DNA of 64,000 nt from Timema cristinae (taxonomy: Eukaryota > Arthropoda > Insecta > Phasmatodea > Timematidae), in NCBI GenBank assembly GCA_039000515.1, contig JBCFYV010000012.1, positions 34,834,562 through 34,898,561 on the forward strand, in the 5' to 3' direction. The position numbers were made by a program, and so were the translations under genes. Of this stretch, positions 23,824-35,808 are shown piece by piece (the stretch's first letter is position 1; each line of letters starts with the position of its first letter). The notes below the pieces were generated by a model that did not search any database, was not told where the DNA came from, and saw only the letters and a program-made list of their open reading frames with translations.

Positions 23824-24221
23824 CTGTGGCAGACCACCACTAGTATTAGCTTCCCAGGATCATCCACACAACATCGCCAGCAGCCACATCAGGACCTGTG
23901 GGCAGACCACCACTAGTATTAGCTTTCCCAGGATCATACCACACAACATCGCAGCAGCCACATCAGGACCTGCGGCAGACCACCACTAGTATTAGCTTTC
24001 CCAGATCATCCCACACAACATCGCCAGACAGCCACATCAGGACCTGTGGGCAGACCACCACTAGTATTAGCTTTCCCAGGATCATCCCACACAACATCGC
24101 CAGCAGCCACATCAGGACTGTGGCAGACCACCACTAGTATTAGCTTCCCAGGATCATCCCACACAACATCGCCAGCAGCCACATCAGGACCTGCGGGCAG
24201 ACCACCACTAGTATTAGCTTT
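23777..24221 (-). repeat. Tandem array of a splice-acceptor/exon-start unit, six copies
   Basis: 'ccactagtattagc' recurs six times, with observed periods of 73, 73, 75, 73 and 74 bp. The consensus unit is 75 bp, and the shorter units differ mostly by single bases, largely in short homopolymers. Each unit on the minus strand holds a branch-like CTAAT, an acceptor (CC[A/G]CAG) and the first about 45 nt of the TMEM117 exon. The unit is open in the exon frame (25 codons, hydrophobic: LILVVVCPQ then VLMWLLAMLCG). Confidence 0.88.
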
Positions 24222-24299
24222 AGCAGATCTGTCTAAGAACATGACCTAGACGTTGGACAAGATGTCAGCTATTTTTGTTTTTTTCATTCAACTCAACTT

Positions 24300-24455
24300 T
24301 AGCCCGATTGGGCTATCTGCATATAATTGCACTAGGGATGGACAAGTTAGAATTTAAAGGACATGTACCCACGTTTGCATGAAGGTAAATTGGGAAACAA
24401 TTTAGGAATCTATAACCTCCCCGTCACTGGCAAATGAGACTAAAAGAACTTAACG
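24300..24455 (-). repeat. SINE family A copy, reversed, diverged
   Basis: The reversed tail and body 'acaagttagaatttaaagga', 'cacgtttgcatgaagg' are recognisable. The head is degraded after 24,420. Confidence 0.5.
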
Positions 24456-25171
24456 TTTAATCCGCGCACTCACTGACGAAGAAAATATCTAGGACTGTCT
24501 TTACTATTTATATAAAAGTTTATCCAGCTATTCAATAAAGCATGATTCACACTTTCACCGACAAAAGAGAGCACTATCTACTTGAATGCTATTTACATGC
24601 TAGCAGAAATGAATGTTGTTTTGCAACACAAACTAAGAAACAAATTATTACGATATATTTTATTTTAGAATTGATAAACATCGCTTTAAGACTAACGCAA
24701 CGAGGAATGTTTTCATATCATTGTTTGTGTCGTGAGACCAATTAAAAAGAAATCAAGAAAGGCACACACGCCTTTCGTTTAACGAATTATTTATAATTTA
24801 CTTAATACAGTAAACGCAGCTGCCTGTTTGTACTACGCTTTGTAAAAACATGCATAGTCGTGGAGTAGGTTGGTTTCGAAATTTTCCTTCCAAGCAGAAT
24901 TTATGGGGAAGCACAGAGAAAGCTGACAGTGTTCATACTAGTGCAAAATGACCAACGCAGCTAGCATTGATTTTTTATGATTGGCTTTAAGCTTAAAGCT
25001 CGTCTCGTGAGCATATTTCAGTTCTGAGCTTTTTTAATCGGCCCCCTTGTCGGTCCCGTTATAGGTTGGATGGTCAGGACTATACCAAAGGTGGAATTTT
25101 AGAATTTTAATTGTGGAGGGGGAAGAGCAGACATTCAACCAAGAAGGGACTCGGACCAGGGGAACCTGGGT
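24456..25171. other. No gene recognised
   Basis: Only short unsupported frames and a small hairpin GAAAGGC-ACACAC-GCCTTTC (24,757-24,776). Confidence 0.35.
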
Positions 25172-25329
25172 GTATTCCATATCAGTAAAACCAAGGCAGT
25201 GGAAATAACTGTCAACAAAAAAGGATTTAAGTCCAAACATCCTTTTTTGGAGAGGACCGGATTAAGATTAGTTTCCAACTTCAAATACCTTGGAATCAAT
25301 CATAAGCTCAAAGGGCAATACTGTTAAGC
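25172..25329 (+). pseudogene. LINE reverse transcriptase remnant
   Basis: One open stretch on the plus strand contains HISKTKAVEITVNKKG and, about 20 residues on, LVSNFKYLGI. This pattern (K-T-K near the palm end, then F-K-Y-L-G) is seen in the thumb region of non-LTR reverse transcriptases, compare QTKYLGI in the LINE at 48.8-53.7 kb. A stop follows at 25,327. Neighbouring sequence up to about 25,560 may extend the homology in other frames. It differs from the 48.8-53.7 kb element and is much older. Only this fragment is supported. Confidence 0.5.
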
Positions 25330-27040
25330 AGGAAATACCAACAGGGCACATAAAGCATCGCATTTTCACAGTCAAGTAACACACCCTACTTTTATATAGC
25401 AAAATACTCCAAAAAGCAAAATTACTTATGTTTCATACATATTTTGTAATGCAACTTCAACCCACAAATTCCGCCTATGGAATCTACTCTACCTATAATA
25501 TAACTATCAATAAAATCACATTTAATGTATTAAGGCTTAACCAGATATTTAATGGCAATAATTGACTAACAATTGGTTCTAATTAATTTGAGACCCCTCT
25601 AAACTTTTCATATGCACCGTAAAGATGCATTCCACACAACATGAATCGGCGGGTCAGTCCGCCTTACCCCAGTACAAACAAAGTGGATTTTAGTGTTGAT
25701 ACACTAGCTCCATTTTCTTTCTTTGTGTCTTACCACTCATCCGGTATATGCATGTTCTTACATTATTTGAGTGAGTACGAGAAAGGTACAATTTAGAGAA
25801 AATGTACTTGCATTTGTATGTTTGGCATTTAGTCCACGCGTCTTGTAGGGTCATTATTACAGCATTATTCTGGTAGAAAGAAAAATTCAGAAAATACAAA
25901 CATATTTAATCTATCAAAAATGACACTCTAAATCAAAAGGGGCCACTGAAGATAACATGGCTTTACGTATGAATACATTAAAGTTGTTTAAGTCTGATTT
26001 GTACTTGACCGATATGGTTCTTCCTATCAGAATCCTACTAGTTGCTGTCGGGCTAAAGAGGCCGGATTAAAATGAAGGATTTTTAACTCAACTCGCCAAC
26101 ATTCGTATGTAGAAAGGATAATAAATCAAATTGCAGGAAAACAACTCCAGAAACACCCTGTCGGGATCTAACGCCGGCCTCGTATATCAGAGGGCACTAC
26201 GTTAACCATTTGGCCAACTTTTTTGTGCCTCGTGGGCTTCTTTTGGTATCAAGGGGGGTTATAATTGGTTTTCATCAGAACAAAGTTTAAATGAAATCTT
26301 GGCAGTTTATCGTTCTACATAGCAGGACCATAACAAAAAGAATGTAACTTATTTAAATGGATCATAAAACTTAAAATCCAGTTACTTTGATTCGTTTTTG
26401 TTTAGTTTCTTCTCCATATCCTTCTCTTCTTTTTGTTTTCTTTTCAGCACGTACCAACTTCTGCTACCTTAGTAAGTCACTTTACTGTTCAATAAAACAA
26501 ATGTATAAAACTTGAAGAAAGTAGAACATAAATTTCTTAACTGTTGAACTTTCTGAGAATGTCGTAAGCTTGAAATATCTATCAAAAAGTATTTCTAAAG
26601 TCGTTGAACTTCAATCCTTAATAGGAATACTTCGTTGGCAAAGGATGCTGTGGAAGTGAGGGGGGAGCGTCGTAGCTCACAAACCGTACCATCCAAAGAT
26701 CTAATTTACCACCAGCTTTTTTTTTTTTTTGCTCAACTCATGTGAAAGACAACATTTGAAACAAAAAATAAATTTTTGTTTGGAGGTAAGGCCTATATTC
26801 GCGTATCTGTTCACTCTTATGGAAATACTGACCTTTATGAGCGACCATCTCCACTCCGGGGGTATTTGGTGAAGACAAAACTAAACACATTGCCAACCAT
26901 TGGTATGTCGGATTCTGAAAAAGACAAATCAAACATTAACAAGTGCTTTCTTGAAGATACTTAACACAAAGAATGCATGTTTTAATTATGGTATTAGCTT
27001 GTTTGATTTTTCAACGCTCATTTCTACCCTTTCGGGTTCC
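25330..27040. other. No gene recognised; partial SINE A at 25,735-25,835
   Basis: A reversed SINE A body fragment ('ggtacaatttagagaaaatg') lies near 25,787. 'gaggccggattaaaatgaag' near 26,058 resembles a hAT-type end but has no partner. Confidence 0.35.
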
Positions 27041-27144
27041 TCTTTCTCTCGCTCTCTCTTTCTCTCTCTCTATTTCTCTCTTTCCCTCTCTCGTTCTCTC
27101 TCTCACACACATATACATATATATAACACACACACACACACACA
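27041..27144 (+). repeat. Compound microsatellite (TC)n-(CA)n
   Basis: Imperfect TCTC run followed by TATATA and an uninterrupted CA run ending at about 27,144. Confidence 0.9.
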
Positions 27145-27161
27145 GGTTATCAACAAGTAAA

Positions 27162-27675
27162 ACCTGTTTCAGTGGCCGAGTGGCTTAAGGCGACACTAGT
27201 GTTAATAGTGTTAAATTGGCCTGTTGATGGTGAAAAGATCAGGTTAGAATCCCGGTTAGGTCTACTGAGGGTGTCTTTCCCTAAATTATTTCACACTTTC
27301 TTTCCACGCAAGTGCTTTCTTCCTCATCCCTACTCCATTAGAGTAATTCATAATATATGCGTACAACCTTTTTTATTTAGCACCACGTCTTAATACCCAT
27401 TTGGTCTATACACTTAAATACGAATTATGCTAATGGGCTAGAAATTGGGAAGGTTGAATTTAGAGGAAGTGAACCAGCATTTGCGTGGAGTGAAAGTGGA
27501 TTTTTTTTTTAGAAAATACCACCCCAGTTCACCCGACCAAGATTCGAACCTTGATCTCCGGGTCCTCGGCAGTCTAGCTCAACACTAAACTAGCGCGTTA
27601 GCAAACTCCACCACCGAGACGGGTACATACAACCTAAACAGGTAGTAAAACTGGGGGAATAATAATAATAATAAT
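27162..27675 (+). repeat. SINE family A copy split by a second SINE
   Basis: The head 'gtggccgagtggcttaaggc' is the most Leu/Ser-tRNA-like in the window. The body runs to 27,370 and the tail resumes at about 27,621 with 'aacctaaacaggtagtaaaa' and an (AAT)n end. Confidence 0.8.
27371..27620 (-). repeat. SINE family A copy nested in another
   Basis: Reversed copy complete from tail to head ('caccaccgagac' at its right end). Flanks 'gcgtacaacct' and 'acatacaacct' may be an imperfect target duplication. Confidence 0.8.
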
Positions 27676-27810
27676 AAGCAGTAAAAGATGGCTTTTTTTT
27701 TACTTAGTTTCGTAAGCACATTTCACATGTAATACTATTTGTGGTACAAAGTATTGTCGACTTAGCGGGTTTTGCTTGAACTGTTAAATCTTGTACTCAT
27801 TGTTTTTCAC

Positions 27811-27843
<33 letters not shown>

Positions 27844-28504
27844 TCCAATATGTGTATATATTCTCTATGGTCCCGTCACGGATCACCTGACAAACCACCA
27901 CGTGCCACAGTTTAAAAACCACCAGGTGTGCTGAAATAATATTTTCCTATATATTTCCATGCTCTCAGCACACGAAAATGGTGGTACATCCCCTCTGAAT
28001 GATACCTTACTCACCAAATCGGTGTAAATATACGGATTGCCCGAACGGGTAGTAAGATGCAATGCAGACACACACAACAAACCACGTTTGATTCCCCGCT
28101 CTCACCCCGTATAACATATGGGAGAAGGGGTGAAGCGACAGAGAAATATGAAGTGATGGCTTGGTTAGAAACGAGCGAATATTGAATTATACCCGGCAAC
28201 GAGGCGCGCGCGGGATGGACGCAAATAGAACCCGCTCCAGGGTTCTGGAACGAAATAACAAACCCTTTCGCCATTAACAGGGTCCAATGCTGGTCACTGG
28301 GAACGCCATTGGGTCCGGGGGATGAAGGCTAGGGGTGCAGAGTAGCGGAGGGATGTTGTAGTGGCGATACGATGGCGCCGTTGTAAATCATCGCACCACT
28401 ATTTATTACCTTTATATATACATATTTTATGCGAATGTTAATCTTTATAGCTTAGTTTTCGAATCACTTCTAATTGGGGAACTGAGTACTAAAATGGTAC
28501 ATAT
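27676..28504. other. No gene; (TA)n at 27,814-27,841 and a SINE tail
   Basis: Has a TA microsatellite and, at 27,995-28,070, the SINE A tail 'gcccgaacgggtagtaagat'. A GC-rich patch (28,190-28,390) carries no frame I can support. Confidence 0.45.
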
Positions 28505-28670
28505 ATTTTTTTATTGGAGACATTTAACGTGCATTTTCTGAACCGACTTTATTGTAAAACAAAGAGCAGCAATTCTACCATCTGGTAATTCATCTGTGAA
28601 ACAAGAAGCCCAAAACTCACCAAAGATACACTTTTTGGTTATACCGTGAATAGAACTCAGGACCAAGCCC
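28505..28670 (-). repeat. SINE family B copy
   Basis: 'acatttaacgtgcattttct' then 'aaccgact' at the left, and a reversed weak B box 'gaatagaactcagg' at the right. Confidence 0.55.
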
Positions 28671-29705
28671 AGATTAAGAAATTTAGGGGCCCTGTGCCAA
28701 GTATTTTATTATTTTGCCTCAGAAATTATTGTCTATAGAAAATCAATGTTTAATTTCGAAAAAACAAAAAAACAATTAAATACAGTATTATTATATTACA
28801 AAATAAATATGACAACTAAAAGTGATTTATTTGTGGGGTGGGCGGGCGCCCCTAACCTAGGGGGCCCTTGTGCATTAAAAGTTGTAAATATAAAATAAAA
28901 GTTTATTTCTATTGAAATGTGACTAGTTTAGTATTTAGTGTACACTACTTCTATACCTGTTGTGATAACCAATTGATGTGAGGGGTTAAACACGGCCGGC
29001 AATGAAAAAGAGGTTATAGGACTACCCAAAAAGAGGTACATACGGTGGTTTTTCACAAAATATAATCCCGCAGGTGCATTTACCTAAACTAACCTTTCCT
29101 CTCTTTCTTTTAGGTTAGGGCGTTAAGTCGATTTGCCCTTTTCATTTGGCGTGGAAATGCAGAGCCACGGGAACAGACGGTTATCTTCAAGAATTTTTAT
29201 TATTTTGCAATTTTCTTTTTGGAAACAGTTTGTTCAAGAATAGAAGCATGTTGATTAAGTTATACTTTTTATATACACATCTCCTCTATGACTTTAACCG
29301 TGATAAAATATCGATAAAATTGACATTTTTCAATAGAAAACTACCGGATTCAAAACAAAAAATAAGAAAATGTAACAATTAATAAACATCGATACATTAT
29401 CTTAAAAGGGTTGTTGAAAATATTAACATACAAATTTCACTCGTTCTTGAGAAAACTGGTATTTCCAAACGTATGATTTTTCCGCAAGACCTGTTTGGTA
29501 GCTAGCCCCATCTACTGTTTCCGTGATCCATCTGTTCTTGTTGGCGCGGAAGGATATTTCGGTCGGTTGTGAAGCCACGCCACACCTTTCACCCTTCCGC
29601 CCACCATCCCACAAAAATAGGTTTTTGACTTGCACTCGACAGGTCCAAGGGCCTTAATGCTTCTTGTTATATCTTAACAATATGTTTTTCACCAATGTTG
29701 GTTCC
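28671..29705. other. Intronic stretch, possible eroded hAT-type element
   Basis: 'ccagattaagaaatttaggg' near 28,667 and 'cctaacctagggggcccttg' near 28,852 look like inverted ends with a GGGCCC core, about 200 bp apart. No gene found. Minus-strand frame 29,423-29,635 is unsupported. Confidence 0.35.
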
Positions 29706-29880
29706 CGCCTCGCAGAAAGGCATCAAACTCGCTTAGTCTGGTTTGCCGGTGACGGGAAGATCGGGGTCCGAATCCTGGAAGAATGTACTTGAGGCGATTT
29801 TTCCTATATTGTTTCCCAGTTTCCCTTACCGCAAAAGCGGGTACATTTACTTCCATATTATTACCCCATTATTTGAAATA
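29706..29880 (+). repeat. SINE family A copy
   Basis: Head without clear A box, B box 'gggtccgaatcctgg', body with 'accgcaaaagcgggtaca'. The tail is lost. Confidence 0.6.
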
Positions 29881-30789
29881 TGTGACTACTAAACCGGAAA
29901 AATCGGAAAAACTCTGGGAATTTTTAGTGTCTGATAAAACCCATGGAATTTCACGTAACCCCCAGAGTAAATACCGGATTATTTGTGAACTTGGGACATT
30001 TAACTCCTAAATATAAATTGTATTTATATTTGATTGGAAAACAAATTGACCTGAGGAACTACGTACTCTGATTTGAACACATGGCTGTCTTATTTGCTCC
30101 CCTTTTTTCTCTCTGAAACACTGAGTTGCGTAACATCTGCCTATGCATCATGGTCAATTGATCATATTTCTAAACCTCAATGTCATTACCTCACACTTGT
30201 GGAATGCACTCTTCTTTGTTACTCTCTAAGTGGATGGAAGAAGGATCGACGTAAAGTCGAGCTATGGAACCTGCGCGCGCATCAATTCCAATTAATAATA
30301 GAGTATTTGTTCCGGGGGGCTGACCTCGAATGAGAAAGCACTCGACTGGAGATACAAACAGGATATACGTGAGAAACGTTATATATGAGAATAGGAAGTA
30401 GGAATTCGCTAAAGATGGGAGACGGAACCTTTTACAGAATATCTTCGTTTAGGCTTATTTTTTGATTCTTTAGAAGTTTCTAACTATCTTACATTATCAA
30501 TTATTGTGTATCTTAATTTATCTAAAATAAATTAATTTAAGGTTAGTCTATTAACGACAATATATGTAAATCTCACTTTGATCGTTGGGGGCTCCGCCCC
30601 CAAACCCTCTGTGGGTTTTCTTTGCAAGTGGATGTGAACTAATGTATTTCCAGAACAGTTTTTTGATAGGTCCTACCGTTTAGCCACAAGATACCTCCAA
30701 AGGAATGTCCGCACCGACTTTAAAGTTGCTCCACTATTTTGTATTTTTTTCGGGGGTTAAATAACTTTCTGGAATTTTCCCGTCAGTTT
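29881..30789. other. No gene recognised
   Basis: Contains the GC palindrome GGGGGCTCCGCCCCC (near 30,587-30,601), a motif often seen at repeat ends. The plus-strand frame 30,073-30,333 has no family signature. Confidence 0.35.
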
Positions 30790-31038
30790 TAGGCTTACGC
30801 TAATGTGTAATGGTAGGGTGATTTTGAGATGAAATAGAGGACCTACAGTTTAACGTGGGATCCGAACCATGGTGGAGGCCTGGCATTCCACTCATTCACA
30901 AGTTGTGATTAATACACGTCTTGTCAGAGGAGAAGGAAGGGTTTGGCAATCACATAAATCTGTGCCGGACCGAGGATTGAACCCCGGACCCCCCAGCACA
31001 GAAGTCTGACACCTTACCCCTAGACCGCCAGGTCACCT
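30790..31038 (-). repeat. SINE family C copy, near full length
   Basis: The reversed head at the right reads (minus strand) GGTGACCTGGCGGTCTAGGG, with B box GGGGTTCAATCCTCGG. The left body has 'ggtggaggcctggcattcc'. The tail beyond 'cttacgctaatgtgtaatgg' is missing. Confidence 0.8.
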
Positions 31039-31094
31039 AGAGTGAATAAGTCAACCGTGTGGTTTTATAGTAGTATAATTTGAAATTTTAGGAA

Positions 31095-31425
31095 ATTGAC
31101 CTTGAAAATTGAATTCAAAATGAGAATCTAGGAATAGTTTTTCATGGTAAATAGGAATACTTTTTTATTTTTACAAATAGAAAATCATTTTACGGTAGTT
31201 TACAAATAATTGATTTTTGAAATTTTAAATTCTTTTAAATATATTTGAACAATTTGGCTTAAAATTTAAATATATAGAGGGATTATTGTGATTAACGATT
31301 TAACATGTTGATGTGTTTGTTTTTATGAGGAAAACCTATTTAAGGGTAGATTATTCAAAACCTACTTTTAAAAATTATCTTTGAAGCCATACTAAACAAT
31401 ATGAGAAAGTTATGTGCGAGTGTGC
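31095..31425 (+). repeat. Dispersed repeat, copy 1 of a direct pair
   Basis: Collinear with 34,930-35,270: shared blocks include 'ttttatttttacaaat', 'gatgtgtttgtttttat', 'aggaaaac', and 'taagggtag'. Family unknown and non-coding. Confidence 0.6.
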
Positions 31426-32336
31426 CAGGGGTAAGCACCAAACAATTAGTTCATTGCTACCTTCATTCATAGAGGGAGGCTGATGAGAGTTTTTGGATTC
31501 CTAGAGGCGTTAAATATTATGAAACAAGAAGAGGATAGAGTTTTAGAGTTTACACAATTATTAAAATAAGTAGGCCTACCAGGATGAATATGTGTGTTTT
31601 AAGAATCTAGATTGACGAGGTATAGTTGAAATCTTCGAAGTGCTAAAAAAAAAAAAAACTTAAGAAACATGAAGTAGATTGAGCTTATATAATTTTTGAG
31701 ATAAATATCAGGATGAAAAGGTGAACTTTATGGATTTGATTGATTCCCGAAAGAGATTAATTTTAAGCGGCAACATCATGAAGAATTACACTACACTTCC
31801 AGTCTTAAAGTTTGAGTGACTCGTTTAAAGAATGTGTCTTATTGGTTGGGGTTTGAGAAAGTCAGTTCGACTCTCAGGTTTGATGCTAATAAATAATGTA
31901 ATGAATGACCAATGATACATATATTTAGGCCTACGTTTAAAAAAAGTATGATATTTGGTCCTCCCACCTCTTATAGGTTATTATAAGTCATTTCAAGTTT
32001 AGGGTGAAATCCATTAAAGCTAACTGTATTTCAACCAAAAATCCATCAAATATTTTCAGAGACATTAAGTTAAAAAATATTTTCCTTACCCCTATACATG
32101 AGTCTCAACAAGTACCAAAAATAAACCAGGTGGAGAGAAGGTAGGAAGGAGTGAGGGGTGAACCTTTCTACCCACAGATAACTGCAGTGGGGGTTAGAGG
32201 GGTGGAAGCTCCTATCTACTACCAGAAATGACTAAACGTTTTCCATGTTAAATTTATATGTGCGATAGAATTCTTTAATATACCCAACTATCGTCCATGG
32301 TCTCTCCATTAAATTACATCGTCCAATTCACAAACT
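31426..32336. other. No gene recognised
   Basis: AT-rich. A 13-A run occurs near 31,650. No repeat assigned. Confidence 0.35.
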
Positions 32337-32650
32337 GGCCCCATGGTTTAGTGGTCAGTACACCTGGCTTCGAGCCTTGGGGTCCTGGGTTCTATTCTCC
32401 ACTGGTACCATGGTTATTTTTTCCTTAAGAGGAATGATCTCATTAGTTAGTCACCAGAGTTTGGTTAGTTAGGCTTAAGTTCGGTTAAAACTCACACCGG
32501 CTCAACAACTTAAAAATAATCACTGTCACCGTCTCATTGCTGGTACGTGTTTTCAACCTCCTATAGTGTACCCTGGACAACGTTTTGTGTCAACATAGCA
32601 GCTAATATTCTACACATGAGGAGTCCAAACCTCTATGACATGTCACTCCC
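32337..32650 (+). repeat. SINE family D copy (Glu-tRNA-like head)
   Basis: Starts 'ggccccatggtttagtggtc' (A box), B box 'gggttctattctcc' near 32,387, and a body distinct from families A to C ('aaaactcacaccggctcaac'). Confidence 0.7.
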
Positions 32651-33074
32651 GATCATATATACAATACGATAAAAAAAAATCAATTCGCAAAGTTCCATTC
32701 TACGCTCCTATTCTATATGTTACCTTTCGCTTCGCGGACATTTTATATTATAGTGATCAAACTAAATATGTGGATTTTTAGAATTATCAAAAGTGGAAAA
32801 TGTTACTTTTTAAACTATAATTACATGTCTTTATATGTTTAGGGTCATAAAAAATAACCTTGTGTTAATTACAGTGAACACTCAGGTACTGTAAAAGTTT
32901 TGTCAATATTTAACTAAGTGCAATATCTAATTGGCAATATCTCTGATACCTGGGTGACCTGACTCGCTATACAATAACAAAGTCATGTGTGTGTGTGTGT
33001 ACCATTATAGAAACTTTCTTCTGGCAAGGGAGCACGCTTACATTGCTTGGCTATACTATGGCGTGTTTATCATT

Positions 33075-33325
33075 TTGTCATTTATTGGACGTATTTAGCG
33101 TGTACTTTCTAAACCGACTGATTATATCAGCTTCCTAATATTTATAAAACAACTTAAATACAGAACAAACACAAAACTCAGCTCCCGGCCGTTAATCCAT
33201 CACTGTGAAAGGGTAAACCCACATTTAAGCAATGGCACATTTTTCTGCCATGCCAGGAATTGAACCCGAGACCCTTTGTTCTGTAGACAGACACGCTACA
33301 AACTGAGCCAAGGTGTCGGACTCAC
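33075..33325 (-). repeat. SINE family B copy, near full length
   Basis: Left: 'ttctaaaccgactgattata'. Right, on the minus strand: a head with TTGGCTCAGTTTGTAGCGTG and B box GGGTTCAATTCC. This is the best family B copy here. Confidence 0.8.
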
Positions 33326-33892
33326 TATGGCGTAGCTTATAAGATGGGTCAATAATGCAATCAATCAACTGTTAGTGTCAAATTGCCATATACATGGTGG
33401 TAACTAATATTTAGCAGAAGATTATTATTGCAAACATTGATTGATAGTCATTACTGTAACTTATATTGAAGTAATTATTATCTACATATTAATATATTAT
33501 TTATCGAAAGATAAACGCTTCTAATAATACGTTCCTAAGAATAGCTGTAGCATTAGATTTTTCTTAACTCATTGGAAGAATAAAACATATTAATAACGTT
33601 TTTATGTCTTTTGTTTCACGGTTGTAGCAACAAGAGATATCATAATACAGGATAATGAATAAAAAAGTATTATATTTACTCTTGTATCATCTTATAATTG
33701 GCCACAAAAAAAAATATATGTTTTTTATAATCTAAAGAAATAGCAATACAAATATTAGTTTCAAAATACAAATAAATATTTTGTAAACACATGAACATGA
33801 ACACAACCGAAGATGATTTGTATGACGTTTTCAACCACGTTCTTTCGTGCAGCTTTGAGAAGCTCTAATTTGTAAAGCACTTTTAATTTATT
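33326..33892. other. No gene recognised
   Basis: AT-rich, no repeat identified. Confidence 0.35.
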
Positions 33893-34045
33893 ATTATTAG
33901 CACGCGTCTTACTACCCGTTCGGGTTATACGCACTTACGTTAATGTGTAATGGTAGGGTGATTGTGAGATGAAATCAAGGACCTACAGTTTAACGTGGAA
34001 TCCTAACCACGGTGGAGGCCTGGCATTCCCCACATTCACAAGATG
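33893..34045 (-). repeat. SINE family C copy, 3' half only
   Basis: Begins with the A/C-shared tail 'cttactacccgttcgggtta' and ends in the family C body at 'cattcacaagatgtc'. The tRNA-like head is missing. Confidence 0.75.
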
Positions 34046-34189
34046 TCTTGAGTTTTAAGTTAACCACAGAAGTTGTTCCCCCTCCACCCCAAAAAATAAT
34101 CATCCAAACTGTTACTATCGTAAGTTCTTGTTCCAATACCGTAAAAACAGTTAAAAGAGAAATATAATTAAATTTTAATAACAAGTTGT

Positions 34190-34300
34190 TTGTTGTGAAA
34201 GTGACGGAAACAAACATGGTATTGCAGATCACATGATTTGGCGAATGGATACATGATAGTAGATCTGGTAGCCTTTTCTAGCTGTCACTTATCTACACTC
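34190..34300 (+). mobile_element. Remnant related to the 5.84-kb MITE
   Basis: Shares 'catgg/t...attgcagatcacatgatttgg' with 'tttgcagatcatctggttcgg' in the first MITE, then 'tctggtagcc' and 'agctgtcact'. The left arm is not clear. Confidence 0.45.
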
Positions 34301-34929
34301 CTACCGTAGATAGGGTATACCGATCAAAGACAAACGAGGTGTACAATTCCTGGTGCTGGGGTTAAGTGTTAAATATTTAGCCCTTTGTTCCACGTTGACT
34401 CAGTTTGTAAGTCGTGTTCTAATAGAGCCCTGTGTTTAAAATGTCTTGCAGTGGTAATAGTCATAGCAGAGTGTCTTTGTGCCTTGTCAACTGTCAAAGG
34501 CACCCTTATAGAAACTACCGGTTAGGGAAGGACGAAAAGGATCCGGTTTGAAGGAAGGCGAGAGCGTGCCAAGAAGGCGCCGCTGTTGGCGGGGATAACG
34601 GGCGGAACCGTCTCTAGGAAATGAAATTGTAAACGCTTTCCGTAGACGTATGGTAAAATTCACTTGCTGAATACTGTCCAATTTTCATAGTAAAGGTCAT
34701 TTATATAACAAAATATTTTCACTTTCTCAAATCACGTGAAAGTATTGTAATTGTGAAAATTGTTTACTTTAAGATAATGAAGAATCTTTACATTTTATGT
34801 GTGTAATTTGGTTAAAAATTGGTATCGGAGGACTATTTTACATGACCAATAATAATACACGTTTATTTTTTTTAAATAAATTAATCTAAGGGTAGTTCAC
34901 TTGAGACAAATTATAGAAAATTTGAATTT
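34301..34929. other. No gene recognised
   Basis: A GC-richer patch at 34,500-34,640 has open frames without a family signature. Confidence 0.35.
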
Positions 34930-35270
34930 TTCAACAGTGCCGTTGAATATTGCGTTCAAAATGGTTATATGGGAAAAGTTTTTTTATAATAAGTACGAAT
35001 AAATTTTTATTTTTACAAATTATAATTAATTTGAGAGCTGTTTACAAAAACTTAATTTTGAAAATTTGAAACTGATAAAAAATATTGGAACCATTGGGTT
35101 TAAAATCTTTATATAGGCCTAAAGATTGTTTATTGTAATTAACAAGATGATGTGTTTGTTTTTATCAGGAAAACTTAAGGGTAGTTTACTGAAAACCTAT
35201 TTTAAAGAATGTTGTTCCATGAATACACAATACGAGAAAATTTTGTACGATTGTGCACAACCATTTATTT
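34930..35270 (+). repeat. Dispersed repeat, copy 2 of a direct pair
   Basis: Collinear with 31,095-31,425, including 'gatgatgtgtttgtttttat' and 'aagggtagtttactgaaaac'. Confidence 0.6.
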
Positions 35271-35576
35271 TCAGCTAGTGTTATTTAATAGATTATATAT
35301 TGATAGTATCAATCAAAAGTGACAGCCAAATATCATATAACCTGAATATAATTACTTGAAATCATATTAGTGATTTTTCTAACTGTCGGATAAGACCCTT
35401 CTTTGAAAATTGGATGGTAGCTCAAACGTATTTTTGTTAAATACTCAAATAAATACCTCCCCTTTCCCCCCCCCCCACTTAATTTTCTTAGTTCATTATT
35501 TTGAATAAGAGTGCTATGTCTTTAAGTGTGATGACCTAATATATGGTAAAATGGGATTGAGTTAATATTTTTGTTT

Positions 35577-35808
35577 ATTAATACACGTACTTCCCCCCCA
35601 TTCGGATTTTAATAACTTACGCTAATGTGTAGGAAGGACGATTTGAGAAAATTAACTCGTTACGTGATGAAATGGGAAACCCACATTGATGATTAATAAC
35701 ACGTGTAAATTCAGTCCCCCAGTGCACATAGACGAGTTTTGAACCTTACCATAATCAGCAATCTGGTCTATTTCGAGTTTGATGTCTTAGAACGCGTGAC
35801 CACCAACA
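35577..35808 (-). repeat. SINE family A-like copy, diverged
   Basis: The reversed tail is degraded around a C run. The reversed head at right reads 'gatgtcttagaacgcgtgac'. A patch 'acttacgctaatgtgtagg' resembles family C, so it could be a mosaic. Confidence 0.5.

Noticed and set aside
23898..24249. Open frames of 67-79 codons across the 75-bp repeat on both strands
   Set aside because: They result from the repeat; only the minus-strand frame matching TMEM117 has family support.
30587..30601. GC palindrome GGGGGCTCCGCCCCC as a terminator
   Set aside because: Rho-independent terminators are bacterial; here it is more likely part of a repeat end.
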